Source: a virus. Taken from it: a DNA stretch of 64,000 bases. Below, one piece after another: positions 11,401-20,701 of this stretch. The notes beneath the pieces were generated by a model. It was not told where the DNA came from, did not search any database, and saw only the letters and a list, made by a program, of their open reading frames with translations. The position numbers were made by a program, and so were the translations under genes. Numbering within the stretch: the first letter of the stretch is position 1; every line of letters starts with the position of its first letter. The stretch lies in the IMG/VR virus record IMGVR_UViG_3300004369_000005, positions 28,121-92,120 of that record, one strand, 5' to 3'.

Positions 11401-14400
11401 TTACCTCCAAACCTTAAATCATGCTCGTATGCCTTGAGGATACTTCTCAGATCTGACTCATAACTAGATCCTTTGGTACTCCAATCTAGTGTTGGGTAGA
11501 TCTCTTTACCGTAACCAACAGATTCCGAGACAATAAAGTCAAGATTTCTTTCGATCTGATTAGCAGAATCTAACCATCTTCCGTTACGCTGGAAAATGTT
11601 TCTGATTTTTCTTAGATACCTGTTATTTGATGCAGTATCTTTGAATGCAAAATATCTGCCATAGAATTGCATTCCTTTGTATGATGTTACATCACCAAGT
11701 CTAGATCCAGTCAGTTTTGTGCTATTACCAAGAGGTGCTTGCGAGAATACAATATCACTTCCATCAATTGTATATGCTACTCCTGGTTCCTGTAAGATTC
11801 CATCTAAAGTAACAAAGATATTATTTACTTTTGCAGGAACAAAAGGATTATCAAAAGAATCTCTTAGTTGGAACCTAGTTGTACCAACGGTTTTGACGTT
11901 TGCTCCAGTATAAGGGGTGTCATTGATGTCAACACCATCGAATGAGTTCTTTGCATACCATGGCTTACCATCGGCAATAACATCATCATAGAATCCAGGA
12001 GTTGGGTTGTATACTCTAATAGTATATGCTCTGAATTCATTGAAATTAAATTCTGAGGATGCAATAGAACCAGGACCTCTTCTGATTCTGTTATTTTCTA
12101 CTTTTTGAATAGACTGAGTGATAACTCTATGTTTGATATCACTAGTAATAGTATTAACTTCTGGATTCCAAAGTTGTATAATAGAAGCCTTGCCAGATCT
12201 AGGCATCTTAGCAGGCATTCTTGTATTAGCATCAGTCTCAATATCAACTTGACCGAACAGTTTGAAACCAGCGGGGTGTGTTGTTGACTTAATTAAGTCT
12301 CTCCACTGATCGATTGGAGTTCTAGACTTGACAACATAGGAATAATCCTGATAGAAGAAACTATCAGTTATTCTCTGTGATCTGTCACTAACTTTACCTC
12401 TAGCAGAAGTATAAAATCCTGCATTGTCGTAAGATGATGTGATATTCTCAGTTAGTGTACTAAAATAGACTGCTTTCACCGCAGCTCTATTAGTTGGATT
12501 GCTAACACTAACAATAGGAAAATTATTTCTTACAATTCCCTGTAGTTGATTGAGTTTTAGTAAATTTGTACCAACTTTAAACTCACCAACTCGTGCTCGG
12601 AAAACTTCTCTTCCTTCTGCATTCGTTTGTGTTACAATCTCTCCTTTTTGGAAGTTACCAATCGGTTCTGTAGGAGATGATCTCTTCAGTGCAATAGTAA
12701 ACTGAGATGTAAAACTAGATGCTACTGTTTTGTCTAAATGGAAGGCACCACCATTGCGAGTAATCTTAATGCTCTGAGGAACACCAATAGTATTACTATC
12801 AACATACAACTCGGCATTAGATTCAATAATCTCTACTGTTGGTTTGTATGTGTATCCTTTTCCTGCATTCTCTACAGCAATAATAGAAATCTTACCATTA
12901 GTTACACTTGGTTTGAATCTAGCACCCTGTCCGTCTCCGTCAGTAATTACAACAACTGGATTTGTGTAATTTGATCCACCTTCTGTTACGGTTATACCAG
13001 TAATAACTTGTACTTTTTCATCAAACTCTACTTCAGCAGTTGCTTTGTATGTTGGAGTGATGTCTACACCAGTAATTACAGGAACTTTCTTATAGTTAAG
13101 ACCAAGATTAGTTACCTTAATAGTATTGATTTCGCCAATAGAGAAAGCACCTTTTGATGTGTACGTAATAACTCCCGATCCATCCCACAGAGGTTTGAAA
13201 GGAACATTGTATACAATTCTTGTAGGTGTTACATAAATTACAGTCTTCTCGCCCTGTAGAGGATCTGTAATAAGTTCTAGATATGCATCATCTGACGTTA
13301 CAACACCATTCTTGTCAAAATAGTAGAATGTTGTAAAATCAGTTCCTACTTTAGTATCATACTGGTTCTCAGCAATCCTAGGACCAAAACCAAATTTAAC
13401 TTCCGTAAACGCTCCTGTATTTCCAGGAAGAATAGTAGATGCAAGTTTTTCTTCTGTAATAAGATTGTATGCTCTACTTGGACTTAAGTCAAAATAAGTT
13501 CCAGTTAGAGATGAGTGTGAAGTATCAAACTTGTAGCGATAAAATTCCTGAATCTGAATATTTGGATTGGGGGTGAATGAAATGTTATCTTCAGAAATTT
13601 CAAACTTGAAGTTAGGAGATTCGACACTAGAAACAGTTACAAGTCTTGCTGGTGTACTACCATCAAAGAACGTGCTGCTATTTTGAATTGAAGTAGCAGT
13701 ATTTCTTTCAATACCATAATTGTAAACCAGGATTACTGATTGAGTGCTTCTATCATAAGTTAATACTTTTCCTGATGTTGATAATCCACCAACTTGGAAG
13801 TTTTCTGGGAAGTTATATTGTGCTTTATATAAAGTTACTATTTGACCGTCATAATGATTCGTATCTACAGAACCTTCAATGCCACGATTGACAGTAATCT
13901 CTGTTGGACTATCAATAGCAGTTACTTCCAGAATCTCGGATCCAATTTTAATCAGATCACCAATTGCGAGACCAGTAGTGCTCTTTAGTACAAGCTTGTT
14001 CTTTCCTTCTGCAAAACCAACGTGATCGACGTAGATGGAAAGTCTGGCAGTGCTTCTAGAAGCAGATGATCTGAAAAGAGATTCATCATCGACAGAAAGA
14101 TAATCACCTTTTCTATATCCAGTTCCTTTATTGGTGATGTCAACAGTAGCGACAGTAGCAGAAACTGTTGCAATAATTTCTAAACCTGTACTAGTTACTA
14201 ATCCAGTCTCATCATCAAACACCTTAATGTAGTCTGGAAGGTCATCATTAGTGATAATAAATGATCCTCCAATATAATTGTATCCAGGTGTTTTTACATA
14301 AACTTTATTGCCTACAATTTGACCGTTATTAATTGTAAAAGATGCAACTAACCCATCACCGTCACCGCCAGAAATTACAACATTATTGTAAACACCATCA

Positions 14401-17400
14401 CGGTATCCAGAGTGAGTTCCTTGGACCTGTAAATCTGATACAACGTTGTTTTTGACAATGATAGTTGCAGTTGCACCAGTTCCAGATCCACCAGTTAGTG
14501 CTACATCAGTATACGTAGCAGGAGCATAATCTGCTCCACCGTTTAGAATTTGGAATGCTCCAATACCAGTATCGGAAATTTCTGATTCATATTCTGGTGT
14601 TTTTAGAACTACATTTTGATATAGTCTCTTTCTAACATAATAGTCCTTTGTCTTGATAGAATCATCTGGTCTAATATCAACCGTGATTTTATCATCAATA
14701 CCAAGACCATGTGGACTTGAAGTCTCAATCAACGCAACACTCTGATTAACCTCAAATGGTTCTAAGTTATCGCTAAGAGAAGTAAGAACTACTGGTTTAG
14801 ATCCAGAAGTGTTAAAGAAGTCAGAAGACTGTAAGAAGTAGTCGCCACCAACTTCTTCTGCAACACCATTACCAGTTGGTTCATTTGCATTAGATGTAAA
14901 TTCTTGTCCTACTTGGAACTGTAATCCAGCACCAATTTGATCCCAATTCGTATCACCAAGTTCTACGATTCTGTATACTTTGTTTGGTAGAATTGAAGTT
15001 GCTGTAATTCTGCCTTGGTTAAGAGGAACCCAGTCACCCTCAGTTACTTTGATTTCTACTGTATTCTGACTGCTAGTTCCATTTAGAATTTCGCCTTTTG
15101 CTACAGCAGGGTTAATACCATCAGTCAAACTGAGGATTGCTCCTTTAGTAAAAGAACTCTTCTGATCGAGTAGAATAAAGAAGGTTTTGATGTCAGCTGA
15201 GAATGTTCCAGTGTTGTCAAATGTACCAATGACATTCTTAAGAACAATTTGATTGTCATTTCTGACTTCACCTACAATAACACCAGATGCATTAGAAGAT
15301 GGTTGTCTTAACGTATCATCTTCAAATAAGTAAGCATTTTGAATTGTAGTTAATTTAACTACTTTATTTTCATAGCTGTCAATATACTCTACAGGTTTTC
15401 CCTTAACAGACTCAACTAGTGCTTCTGCTTGAGATCCATCTGTACCTCTATTATCAAAATATAGTTTTGAATTGACAGAGAATACATCTGCAGATCTTTC
15501 TACAGTGACTCTATCAACTGTGCCTGCTTTTACGCTACCAATCTCTGCAATAACACCTTCGCCATTTCCAGGCATACCCAATTCATTTAATCTTCTAGAT
15601 TTCTTGGGAATGTCATTTTGGTTAATATTTGAATTGTAGTTACTATCTACTGGCAGTGAATAAAAGTTTTGTCCTAGAATGTATGGGAATTGTGGTACTT
15701 GATTGGCATTAATAGTAATGAAATAAGCATAAACTCCTTCTGGGAAATCAGGAGTAACACAAAATCGTCCATTGTTTTCATCTAGCGAACCATTTTTATG
15801 CTTATAGGTATAGTCATTTGTAAATGTACCTAAAGGATATTGATTGATTCCTGGTCCTCCACGTCTGGTGGCGTTAAGAATATAACTAGTTGTCATACGG
15901 GCAATGCCCGAATTATGGTCTAATGGGTCTTGGAAACCATAGGGACCATAGATTGGATTGCCATCATAAGCAAAACCAATAATTGGTGAGTGTCTTAGAG
16001 TTCCAGTTTCTTGGTTATTGGCAGTAATATTGTCATTAAGGGCATATCTAAATGCTTTTGGATTTGCAAATTGACCGTAACCGTATTCATATGAAATATT
16101 GTAATTTTCAAAGACATAACCATTCTGGTCGTCCATTACAGACTTATACTTCTCATATCTGTTGAAATTCCATTCTGTTAATTCAACTTGTGCCTTTGCA
16201 CCTTTTCCAACAGGAAGAATGTCAACTCTTACCGTACTCTGATTATAAAATACACCCTCAGAGTTTTTTTCGAATCCAGTAATTCTTCCATCAACATCAA
16301 TAATAGCAGTAAAGTCTGCAAAACGACCTTTGCCATTTCTATCAGTAATTCTTACAATAGGTGGAGAAGAATAAAACTCACCAGCATTATCAATAATCAA
16401 ACTGGTTACTTTATCGCCAGTTACAACTGCGCGAACAATAGCACCTCTACCAGAAGTTACCTCAATCGTTGGTTCAACAGGAAATACCTTCTGCGAAGTT
16501 ACAGTGTAACTTTCAACAACTGATCCTGATAGATTTGCTTGTACTAAATCAGGAACACCATCAACTAGAACAAATGGTGGTTTGGCATATCCTGAACCTT
16601 GATCTACAACAGATACAGATTCTAAATTTCCATATCTAATACTTTCTTTGTCTTTGTATCCATATAGACGAACACCATTAAGGAGAAGTCCAACTTCTGA
16701 CTTGGGAGTAGCATACTTTTCAGTAGTCTTAATTGCGTTTTTTCTAAGAATACGAAGAAGTTTTTGATCTTTAATTGGTTGGTTATCTAGAATACTTTCC
16801 TTAAAGATTTCATATGATGGAAAGCTAGAAGATGTGATATAATAATATTGTTCGTCTGCAAAAATAGCAGAAACATCAGTTGCAACTGGAGACAGTTGTG
16901 ACTCAATGGTTGGTTTAGTTGGAATCTTGACAGGAAGATTATTATTCAGGATCCATCTATAAATGTTAGATCCAGTCTGAGTGATCTTATTATCGGCAGT
17001 TTGGAAACCAGGAATAGAGATCTGAACCTTATCATTTGGATATGAATAAGGTTGAGCGTCGGTAATCTTGAAATCGTAGACTACACCTAAGGTCAGAAGT
17101 TCTACATCAGCACCTTTGATAATAACTGGTTTGTATACAGATGTACCTACCTCATGGGTATAAGTAACATCACCTCTTTTCTCGATAGTAAATTGAGTTA
17201 CATTTTTGTCATTGAAGGAGATAATTTCTTCTCCAATTAGAATTTTACCTTTTTCCTTCCATCCAACGGTAGAAAATACATTAACTCTTTTTCCAATACC
17301 TGTTGTATTAGAAAGAGTCTTAGTGAGACTAGTTTTTGTGGAAATAGCAAACTCACCAGTTACAGTCTCTGGTGCAAGGACCAGATTGACAATTGCTTCT

Positions 17401-18260
17401 CCATCTGCAGTAATATCGCCAATTACGTTATCTACAGTAGCGGAGACATATCCATACTCTTCTGTCTCTTCTTGTACTACTACTTTACCAATTAGATCGT
17501 TAACGTTGCCACTAACAACCTTTACTTTCAAAGCATAGATATTCGTCCAATCAGACTCAGAAGACTTAAGGGTAAAATCTGTTGGTTTGTATACTTCTGG
17601 TTTTTCCCTGGCATCTTTAGATATGATAGTATTAAAGATGAACTTGATAGAACTATCAGTACCTTTTGCCTTATAGAACTTATCAATGTTCTTGATAAGA
17701 GTTCTTTTATCAACTTCACCTTTTAGATACTTTTCTGGGAAAGAACCTAAGTATTGAGATTCAAAATTCTTGACAAATGCATACAGGAAAAGGTTACTAA
17801 TATTGTAAACCTTTACACCATAGTTATGACTTGCTGCATTTGTGCTTGTAAAAGTAGTAGACTCATACAAGTCACCTAATGATGTATTGCCACTTACTCC
17901 TCTATGGCAATTTTTAAATTCAGTTTCTGTTCTTTTTTCATAGAAAATAATCTCATCATTAATTCTGATGTAACCATTCTTCTCTGGGAATGAAGTTGCA
18001 TCATCAACAACGATGATTGTTTCAGTAGCATTAACTGTTACTGATAGTTCTGTGTACTGCTTTAGAAGACGTTTCTCATAATAATCAATATCAGCATACT
18101 TTTGGATATTGTTAATAATATCCAAGGTGCCGCCTTGCACTTCCTGTGCTTCATAATACTTCTCTACAAACTTACTAAACAGTTCGTATTCTGAAGAAAT
18201 GAATTCAGGAAGCTGCGACTCAATTAGAGTTGAAATTCTCTTAGTCTTTACAGCAGGCAT
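5493..18260 (-). CDS. giant baseplate-wedge-locus protein (4,255 aa) at the T4 gene 7 position
   Basis: One uninterrupted frame of 4,255 residues lies between gp6 and gp8, where T4 encodes gp7 (1,032 residues), the large initiator of wedge assembly. I infer a gp7-like scaffold role from position; I do not recognise gp7 sequence. Visible parts: an N-terminal helical domain (about 1-70, LPEFISSEYELFSKFVEKYY); an alpha/beta stretch (about 190-240); many Gly/Asp-rich beta repeats of the GSGY or GAGY type; a YHYH-like domain at about 755-850 (GNPIYGPYG, then GVYAYFIT, then FPYILG); a C-x-R-D-L module at about 2496 that recurs in the other giant protein; 63-residue tandem repeats at about 3534-4004; and a C-terminal beta tail. 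The start is four bases after the gp6 stop. The size suggests growth by internal duplication. It is almost certainly a virion protein. Confidence 0.85.
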   Translation of the reverse strand: MPAVKTKRISTLIESQLPEFISSEYELFSKFVEKYYEAQEVQGGTLDIINNIQKYADIDYYEKRLLKQYTELSVTVNATETIIVVDDATSFPEKNGYIRINDEIIFYEKRTETEFKNCHRGVSGNTSLGDLYESTTFTSTNAASHNYGVKVYNISNLFLYAFVKNFESQYLGSFPEKYLKGEVDKRTLIKNIDKFYKAKGTDSSIKFIFNTIISKDAREKPEVYKPTDFTLKSSESDWTNIYALKVKVVSGNVNDLIGKVVVQEETEEYGYVSATVDNVIGDITADGEAIVNLVLAPETVTGEFAISTKTSLTKTLSNTTGIGKRVNVFSTVGWKEKGKILIGEEIISFNDKNVTQFTIEKRGDVTYTHEVGTSVYKPVIIKGADVELLTLGVVYDFKITDAQPYSYPNDKVQISIPGFQTADNKITQTGSNIYRWILNNNLPVKIPTKPTIESQLSPVATDVSAIFADEQYYYITSSSFPSYEIFKESILDNQPIKDQKLLRILRKNAIKTTEKYATPKSEVGLLLNGVRLYGYKDKESIRYGNLESVSVVDQGSGYAKPPFVLVDGVPDLVQANLSGSVVESYTVTSQKVFPVEPTIEVTSGRGAIVRAVVTGDKVTSLIIDNAGEFYSSPPIVRITDRNGKGRFADFTAIIDVDGRITGFEKNSEGVFYNQSTVRVDILPVGKGAKAQVELTEWNFNRYEKYKSVMDDQNGYVFENYNISYEYGYGQFANPKAFRYALNDNITANNQETGTLRHSPIIGFAYDGNPIYGPYGFQDPLDHNSGIARMTTSYILNATRRGGPGINQYPLGTFTNDYTYKHKNGSLDENNGRFCVTPDFPEGVYAYFITINANQVPQFPYILGQNFYSLPVDSNYNSNINQNDIPKKSRRLNELGMPGNGEGVIAEIGSVKAGTVDRVTVERSADVFSVNSKLYFDNRGTDGSQAEALVESVKGKPVEYIDSYENKVVKLTTIQNAYLFEDDTLRQPSSNASGVIVGEVRNDNQIVLKNVIGTFDNTGTFSADIKTFFILLDQKSSFTKGAILSLTDGINPAVAKGEILNGTSSQNTVEIKVTEGDWVPLNQGRITATSILPNKVYRIVELGDTNWDQIGAGLQFQVGQEFTSNANEPTGNGVAEEVGGDYFLQSSDFFNTSGSKPVVLTSLSDNLEPFEVNQSVALIETSSPHGLGIDDKITVDIRPDDSIKTKDYYVRKRLYQNVVLKTPEYESEISDTGIGAFQILNGGADYAPATYTDVALTGGSGTGATATIIVKNNVVSDLQVQGTHSGYRDGVYNNVVISGGDGDGLVASFTINNGQIVGNKVYVKTPGYNYIGGSFIITNDDLPDYIKVFDDETGLVTSTGLEIIATVSATVATVDITNKGTGYRKGDYLSVDDESLFRSSASRSTARLSIYVDHVGFAEGKNKLVLKSTTGLAIGDLIKIGSEILEVTAIDSPTEITVNRGIEGSVDTNHYDGQIVTLYKAQYNFPENFQVGGLSTSGKVLTYDRSTQSVILVYNYGIERNTATSIQNSSTFFDGSTPARLVTVSSVESPNFKFEISEDNISFTPNPNIQIQEFYRYKFDTSHSSLTGTYFDLSPSRAYNLITEEKLASTILPGNTGAFTEVKFGFGPRIAENQYDTKVGTDFTTFYYFDKNGVVTSDDAYLELITDPLQGEKTVIYVTPTRIVYNVPFKPLWDGSGVITYTSKGAFSIGEINTIKVTNLGLNYKKVPVITGVDITPTYKATAEVEFDEKVQVITGITVTEGGSNYTNPVVVITDGDGQGARFKPSVTNGKISIIAVENAGKGYTYKPTVEIIESNAELYVDSNTIGVPQSIKITRNGGAFHLDKTVASSFTSQFTIALKRSSPTEPIGNFQKGEIVTQTNAEGREVFRARVGEFKVGTNLLKLNQLQGIVRNNFPIVSVSNPTNRAAVKAVYFSTLTENITSSYDNAGFYTSARGKVSDRSQRITDSFFYQDYSYVVKSRTPIDQWRDLIKSTTHPAGFKLFGQVDIETDANTRMPAKMPRSGKASIIQLWNPEVNTITSDIKHRVITQSIQKVENNRIRRGPGSIASSEFNFNEFRAYTIRVYNPTPGFYDDVIADGKPWYAKNSFDGVDINDTPYTGANVKTVGTTRFQLRDSFDNPFVPAKVNNIFVTLDGILQEPGVAYTIDGSDIVFSQAPLGNSTKLTGSRLGDVTSYKGMQFYGRYFAFKDTASNNRYLRKIRNIFQRNGRWLDSANQIERNLDFIVSESVGYGKEIYPTLDWSTKGSSYESDLRSILKAYEHDLRFGGNVKTVDYLSYFNEDNTYDYITDNKESSLDIIRYATNLSKLAIRNWDIVINNVNFIQGSRVLTMADTNKVAVGMLISSGGSFPEGTRIASIDSETQITLTRAALSNSGFGGGGAPAGTTTFDGITDGNAVSPTSTAAVEPGDTFTVDEGDTFSVPPSFSGSDTATFYFSGINTGTFYDAANLIAANKAYLQEEVSATIYNNYTLQTTVEKCARDLGYLIDAIVYHLKFGGTEQVVEFGRLYYTNAGYPYGEVLTSINRSVEETAAAIAAWDLLVEKMTLAMRNSLGAGTYTNIAPVTDPDVAIDSLTPACANVASALSSYIQIVKDILAFGTGYVDATPQNLNSEGNWTSLRVYTNYNIIEDPLLPDSECADVISSVDSLFANVTDILNEESVSRSLPDYVDGETKEFELYWEDGTEVNSEEDEDFFITINAVLQQPKYNATYPGGDAYYIDRTVIPNKIVFDVAPIWDQDFGAKSIGEPTAVERVVGLGVGNYKRLTIDYNLVDGVRSGPFLILDMEDRSVQKIDEKEFLFVFVDGVLQREGYSYTISGPNIYFNVPITEQNDVDMRLLYGRDVGQILNIYDYSPNTYYIQGDITFTLDKSTAFAVQAVNRLARNDDNVSYDSWMRDKRYAGYRAIGSKSNGSSFDAPIGDIIDPYIFSEVGNIVTIKARFIVSQYHELVTSEAFGDRYVVRLASIADASITTNVIINQIDRTITRDETGRIRLADRNGKWNATKLGRSYRKTFLPLNSGDTIRVDGESAFRKISALPSIVTSKDYSNSIPSNNSIFGIVGVEAYNGSTEGTGLSVVPIMETVEDENGNQVLTGRIARLEWNQRNYNPNTQPTAYQYYTPPIIQFIPEDGNGGGAQAEVLTLGGHILSVDLINPGSGYTSAPKTVVARGYDILVERDIAVSLVTIGIQPKLDANIKTIASEISIASLPVPLAFSTSAIIAESPRAVFKSLTAIIQVEGDDNLKKDLDCRVVQPLTKFTDSKNKKVQTYLIDMFLGQNEYVSIASTRTPFVKSVSITQTSRKLTTQSQKRIFNDSLGNFNYYETGAYLDLDMTATDTVAYIADTSKFETNGYLMIGDEVVRYYRKLTDRFLNLQRGVDGTTAKPWLAGTFLKQIPKKVEVVSGGVAAIQSVAAVKIKQVDSEVKFNEDNEFAKWFEPRPVSVEQKATLNERVITAQIQSVQAIDSLSYVTAKTQRKTDVGARKVIGLFSTLDFDRTIIRGELQRQNIFFPAPVVTQTVVTAAAHKAITTEVTLLNVFSESVTVKPYASFEKLDSLAWKETLIEQDIKKEAVVPDVKITQIYAKATVRPTVSSTSQISIISDAISIAPRDSFSAIETLAWKETLVKRDIKKEAIQIVDWKVTQTIIKEQVTPSIVSTNTTFLASTEAITTRPSETFVSIDSLTHYTQPDRLEIQKANINLYDWRVEQTIVKATLRPSIVFTSTSVTEAIATSIAPRDSFSAIETLARKETLVKRDIKKDAVQIVDWKIAKTIIKSQVGPSITSTNRIDIISEALSIAPKDSIASFGEMYAIKQPDRLEIQKADINLVDWKVTQTIVKAQVAPTVTSTSHISIISDALSIAPKDSIASFNSLSVGATEIKADIKKDAVQIVDWKIAKTIIKSQVRPTVIATVQANIVTESGGAAGAGAINSEARFESLTRDNIEIKVDIKKSAVRLADWKVSHKQIRSSLAPTISSVSASSIEANAITTRPQETGIFADSVVRTTVNHVEELHHISIHHEVVHNGPTELLRIHPGSGVVDGFVESIFLSDPVPTRDGGFVDITDDHDVLTRDGDLIDVINQLFGSSGSGDYLGNYTTGNAGPTLRNWNYVGYDDGSANASGVSIERFSALFPQMTLADFEDRPNSSYTINGDYFNLANPSIQNAIAITSQNGLISGTISVNNSGDPGAEPTKYFLDSGYLFTSGGSIIQYTSKTGTTFDGCTVYSGPTTISAGDEMINIEVD
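6250..7660 (-). repeat. 63-residue (189-bp) tandem repeats inside the giant wedge-locus gene
   Basis: Equivalent points (the 'DWKV/DWKI' codons) fall near 6345, 6543, 6732, 6921, 7110, 7302 and 7490. Spacings are 198, 189, 189, 189, 192 and about 189 bp. Each unit reads roughly DWK-x5-I(I/V)K-x2-V-x-P...SIAP(K/R)DS...IKKDAVQ. Alternate units are more alike: 6543 and 6921 share a near-identical block of about 30 bases, giving a 378-bp higher-order period. At least seven copies are visible. Confidence 0.9.
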
Positions 18261-18264
18261 TTAC

Positions 18265-20061
18265 TTACTCTTTGTATGCAGTGAATGAGGAATTGGCAAC
18301 GTCAACATCCAAGTAAACCTCACGGAGTGCCTGAATATCATTAGAAAGTGGTTTTACACGAACAGAGATTCTATTATCAAAGAAACTACCTTTGATGATA
18401 GTCAAATTATAAAGTTTGAGTTCACCTTTATCATAATCAATATCACCGACTTCCTTGTCTAGAAGGACTTTTTCACCTGTTGCGGTATCTAGTCTATATA
18501 GGACAATTTTGCCATCCCTATCTTCAAGATAGACATCAAACAAAGGATATTCTGTGACTCTAAATCCAGTAGTAGAAAGGGTTGCGCCATCACAATCTTT
18601 ATCAAAAGGATTCTGGTAACAGATTTCGTAATAGAACGTAGAATTTAACTGTGGATAGAAATCCTTCCTCATTGTGACTGTTGTCAAATTAGAGTTAATT
18701 GCTCGGTCTGCATCATCAATTACACCAGTAAATTTACTGTGTCTAAACTTACCGTTAAACTTCTCTGTATTTGATGTATTGATATAATCCTGCACTGTTC
18801 CAATAACTTTGTCGCGAATTTGTGCTGGTGATTGATCTGTTTTATCACCACTGTAATAAATCTTACTTTGTATCTCGACATATAGTACAGATGGGTCTAC
18901 AATCACTGGAGTAACAGAAGCAACCGAATACTTCTTCAACTCATCAATAATTTGCTTTTTAGTAACACTTGTTACATAAGTAGCATCCTTTGGTTTTAGT
19001 ACAATGAATACTTTTCCATACTGAGGAGGATCTGCATCTTCTCCGCCGTAAATAATGATGTCACTAGTAGCAGGATAAATTTTTCTAATAATAGATGAGT
19101 AATCATTTGATGTTACTGCTCTATCCTGTGATCCATATGCCTTAGGAGCATTGAACTTAATCTTGCTAATAGACTCCAGTCCTTCGCCTCCAGAAGCAGC
19201 AATCGTTGAATCAACAGTTACCTCGAAAGCGTTAGGAGAGACCCCTTGTGGGTTCTCCAGGACGCCAGAGAAGACGAATGTGCGTACACCATTGCTCTCT
19301 GGTCCAGAAGTGGTTAGATAGGAAACTTCTATTCTTGATCCATTTTCAAGTTTCTTACCTAGTACACCATCGCCAAAAACTAATTCGTATCTTTCATCCT
19401 CGATCTCGTCTAGAAAGAATACTTTAGAATCTTGATCTACATCTAAAATATTGTCTGCTACTAGATATGGTTCGCTAAACGATCCACCTGTAGGAAATAC
19501 GTTTACTCTTACTGTATTAGTATCAATGTTCTGGTTGTCAAGAATAAATTTCTGTGACTTAAGTGATGTATTAACAGTGTAAGTATTTTTTAAAAGAGTT
19601 CCTTCATACACAGGAACTTCTGTAAAAATTGCTTTTTGATTCGATACTTGTGCCTTTACATCATTAAGAACAACGTATTGATATGTCGTGTTGTCGTATG
19701 ATGCAACAAATCCTGTTCCTTTCTTAAGTAGGAGTTCAGTATCAGTTGTTGGGTTATTGTAATCGACTGTAAAACTAATATAAGCAACAGGAGATGTGAT
19801 GCTCTTAGGTCTGTAACCTAATTGCTTTGCCAGAGCAACCACATTGTCCCTGAGGGTGGCAGAATCAATGAATAGTTCATTGACTACCATGTTGGTGTTA
19901 AATGCCGTATAATACGTGTTATAGGCAAGTGTGTCGATTAGCGTTGATAACGCAGATCCTTCGAAGTCATAATCAGTAAAGTCCGACTGCGCTCTAAGGT
20001 ATTCCTTCAGAGCAGACTTGATATCTTCAAAGTCTAAATTAGCAACTTGAGTATATGGCAT
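18265..20061 (-). CDS. 6: baseplate wedge protein gp6
   Basis: The 598-residue protein is recognisable as T4 gp6 (660 residues), which forms the inner ring of wedges linking gp7, gp53 and gp25. The N-terminal signature is clear: FTDYDFEGSALSTLIDTLAY followed by NTNMVVNELFIDSATLR and NVVALAKQLGYRP, matching T4's DYDFEGSNMSVIIDLLSYN, NANMVSNEVFLDSATLREN and GYVPRSKT. A gpJ/gp47-like region follows (about 300-450, with YGKVFIVLKP). The ATG overlaps the gp25 stop as TAATG, so the two are translationally coupled, again as in the wedge order of T4-like phages. Confidence 0.95.
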   Translation of the reverse strand: MPYTQVANLDFEDIKSALKEYLRAQSDFTDYDFEGSALSTLIDTLAYNTYYTAFNTNMVVNELFIDSATLRDNVVALAKQLGYRPKSITSPVAYISFTVDYNNPTTDTELLLKKGTGFVASYDNTTYQYVVLNDVKAQVSNQKAIFTEVPVYEGTLLKNTYTVNTSLKSQKFILDNQNIDTNTVRVNVFPTGGSFSEPYLVADNILDVDQDSKVFFLDEIEDERYELVFGDGVLGKKLENGSRIEVSYLTTSGPESNGVRTFVFSGVLENPQGVSPNAFEVTVDSTIAASGGEGLESISKIKFNAPKAYGSQDRAVTSNDYSSIIRKIYPATSDIIIYGGEDADPPQYGKVFIVLKPKDATYVTSVTKKQIIDELKKYSVASVTPVIVDPSVLYVEIQSKIYYSGDKTDQSPAQIRDKVIGTVQDYINTSNTEKFNGKFRHSKFTGVIDDADRAINSNLTTVTMRKDFYPQLNSTFYYEICYQNPFDKDCDGATLSTTGFRVTEYPLFDVYLEDRDGKIVLYRLDTATGEKVLLDKEVGDIDYDKGELKLYNLTIIKGSFFDNRISVRVKPLSNDIQALREVYLDVDVANSSFTAYKE

Positions 20062-20453
20062 TATCGAGTACGCTCTAGGAAGAATTCTACATTTACGGGT
20101 GCATCATCCCTGCCTACGATATAATAACTTAACTCAATATCATATCCGTTATCCTCATCGTTTGGAATACAACGGATAGTGTCAACGGTAATCCTAGGTT
20201 CATACTTAGCAAGACAATTGGAAATCTCACCTCTGATGAGACCAGCACTACCATAGTCTAGTGGTTCGAACAACATTCTAGAAATGTTCGATCCTAGATC
20301 AGGACGAAATGGACGTTCTCCCTTCACAGTAAGAAGCAAAGCAGTGATCGATTGAGCGATAGCTGCTTTATCCTTCACTGTTACCAAATCATCGGAAACA
20401 GGATGCTTCTTAAATGTAACACTCAAATCTTTGAATGTCTGAAAGGAAGGCAT
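20061..20453 (-). CDS. 25: baseplate wedge protein gp25
   Basis: At 130 residues it is nearly the length of T4 gp25 (132). The GPW/gp25 fold is visible: LLLTVKGERPFRPDLGSNI, then LFEPLD, then RGEISNCLAKYEPRI, matching the family pattern 'T..GER..RP.FG..l..llFep.d...a..i...I..al..yEPRi'. gp25 nucleates sheath assembly and joins gp6 and gp53 at the inner baseplate. It lies directly upstream of gp6 with overlapping stop and start codons and has a possible late promoter in the short gap before it. Confidence 0.95.
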   Translation of the reverse strand: MPSFQTFKDLSVTFKKHPVSDDLVTVKDKAAIAQSITALLLTVKGERPFRPDLGSNISRMLFEPLDYGSAGLIRGEISNCLAKYEPRITVDTIRCIPNDEDNGYDIELSYYIVGRDDAPVNVEFFLERTR

Positions 20454-20476
20454 TTAGACACAGCACGGGATGTCTT

Positions 20477-20484
20477 TATTTATT
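20477..20484 (-). promoter_or_regulatory. possible late promoter (AATAAATA) before gp25
   Basis: AATAAATA fits the NATAAATA form of cyanophage late boxes and touches the stop codon of the upstream small gene, 24 bases before the gp25 ATG. The spacing is short, so this is tentative. Confidence 0.4.
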
Positions 20485-20699
20485 CACTCGTGCCAACGCT
20501 CTACAAAATCATCAAAACCACCCGCTCCTCCACAAGGACGCTCAAGGCGGTCTTCGGGAAGTGGATATAGTTCTTCCTTCATCTTTGATCTACGACGCTT
20601 TGCAGCGGCATCTAGAAGGCGATCACTGTCAGTTTCAGTGATGAGTGTCATACCTTCCTCAATAAATTCTTCGCTTTTGTCTACAGGAAATAATCCCAT
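20484..20699 (-). CDS. small charged protein, function unknown
   Basis: 71 residues from MGLFPVDKSEEF, rich in Arg, Glu and Asp, with a predicted helix around LLDAAAKRRRSKMKEELY and a short Gly-rich stretch (CGGAGG) near the C-terminus. I chose the ATG at 20699 because GGAG stands eight bases before it; an upstream in-frame start would overlap the preceding gene by 34 bases. It sits in the baseplate operon directly before gp25, but no family is recognised. Confidence 0.6.
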   Translation of the reverse strand: MGLFPVDKSEEFIEEGMTLITETDSDRLLDAAAKRRRSKMKEELYPLPEDRLERPCGGAGGFDDFVERWHE

Positions 20700-20701
20700 G
20701 T

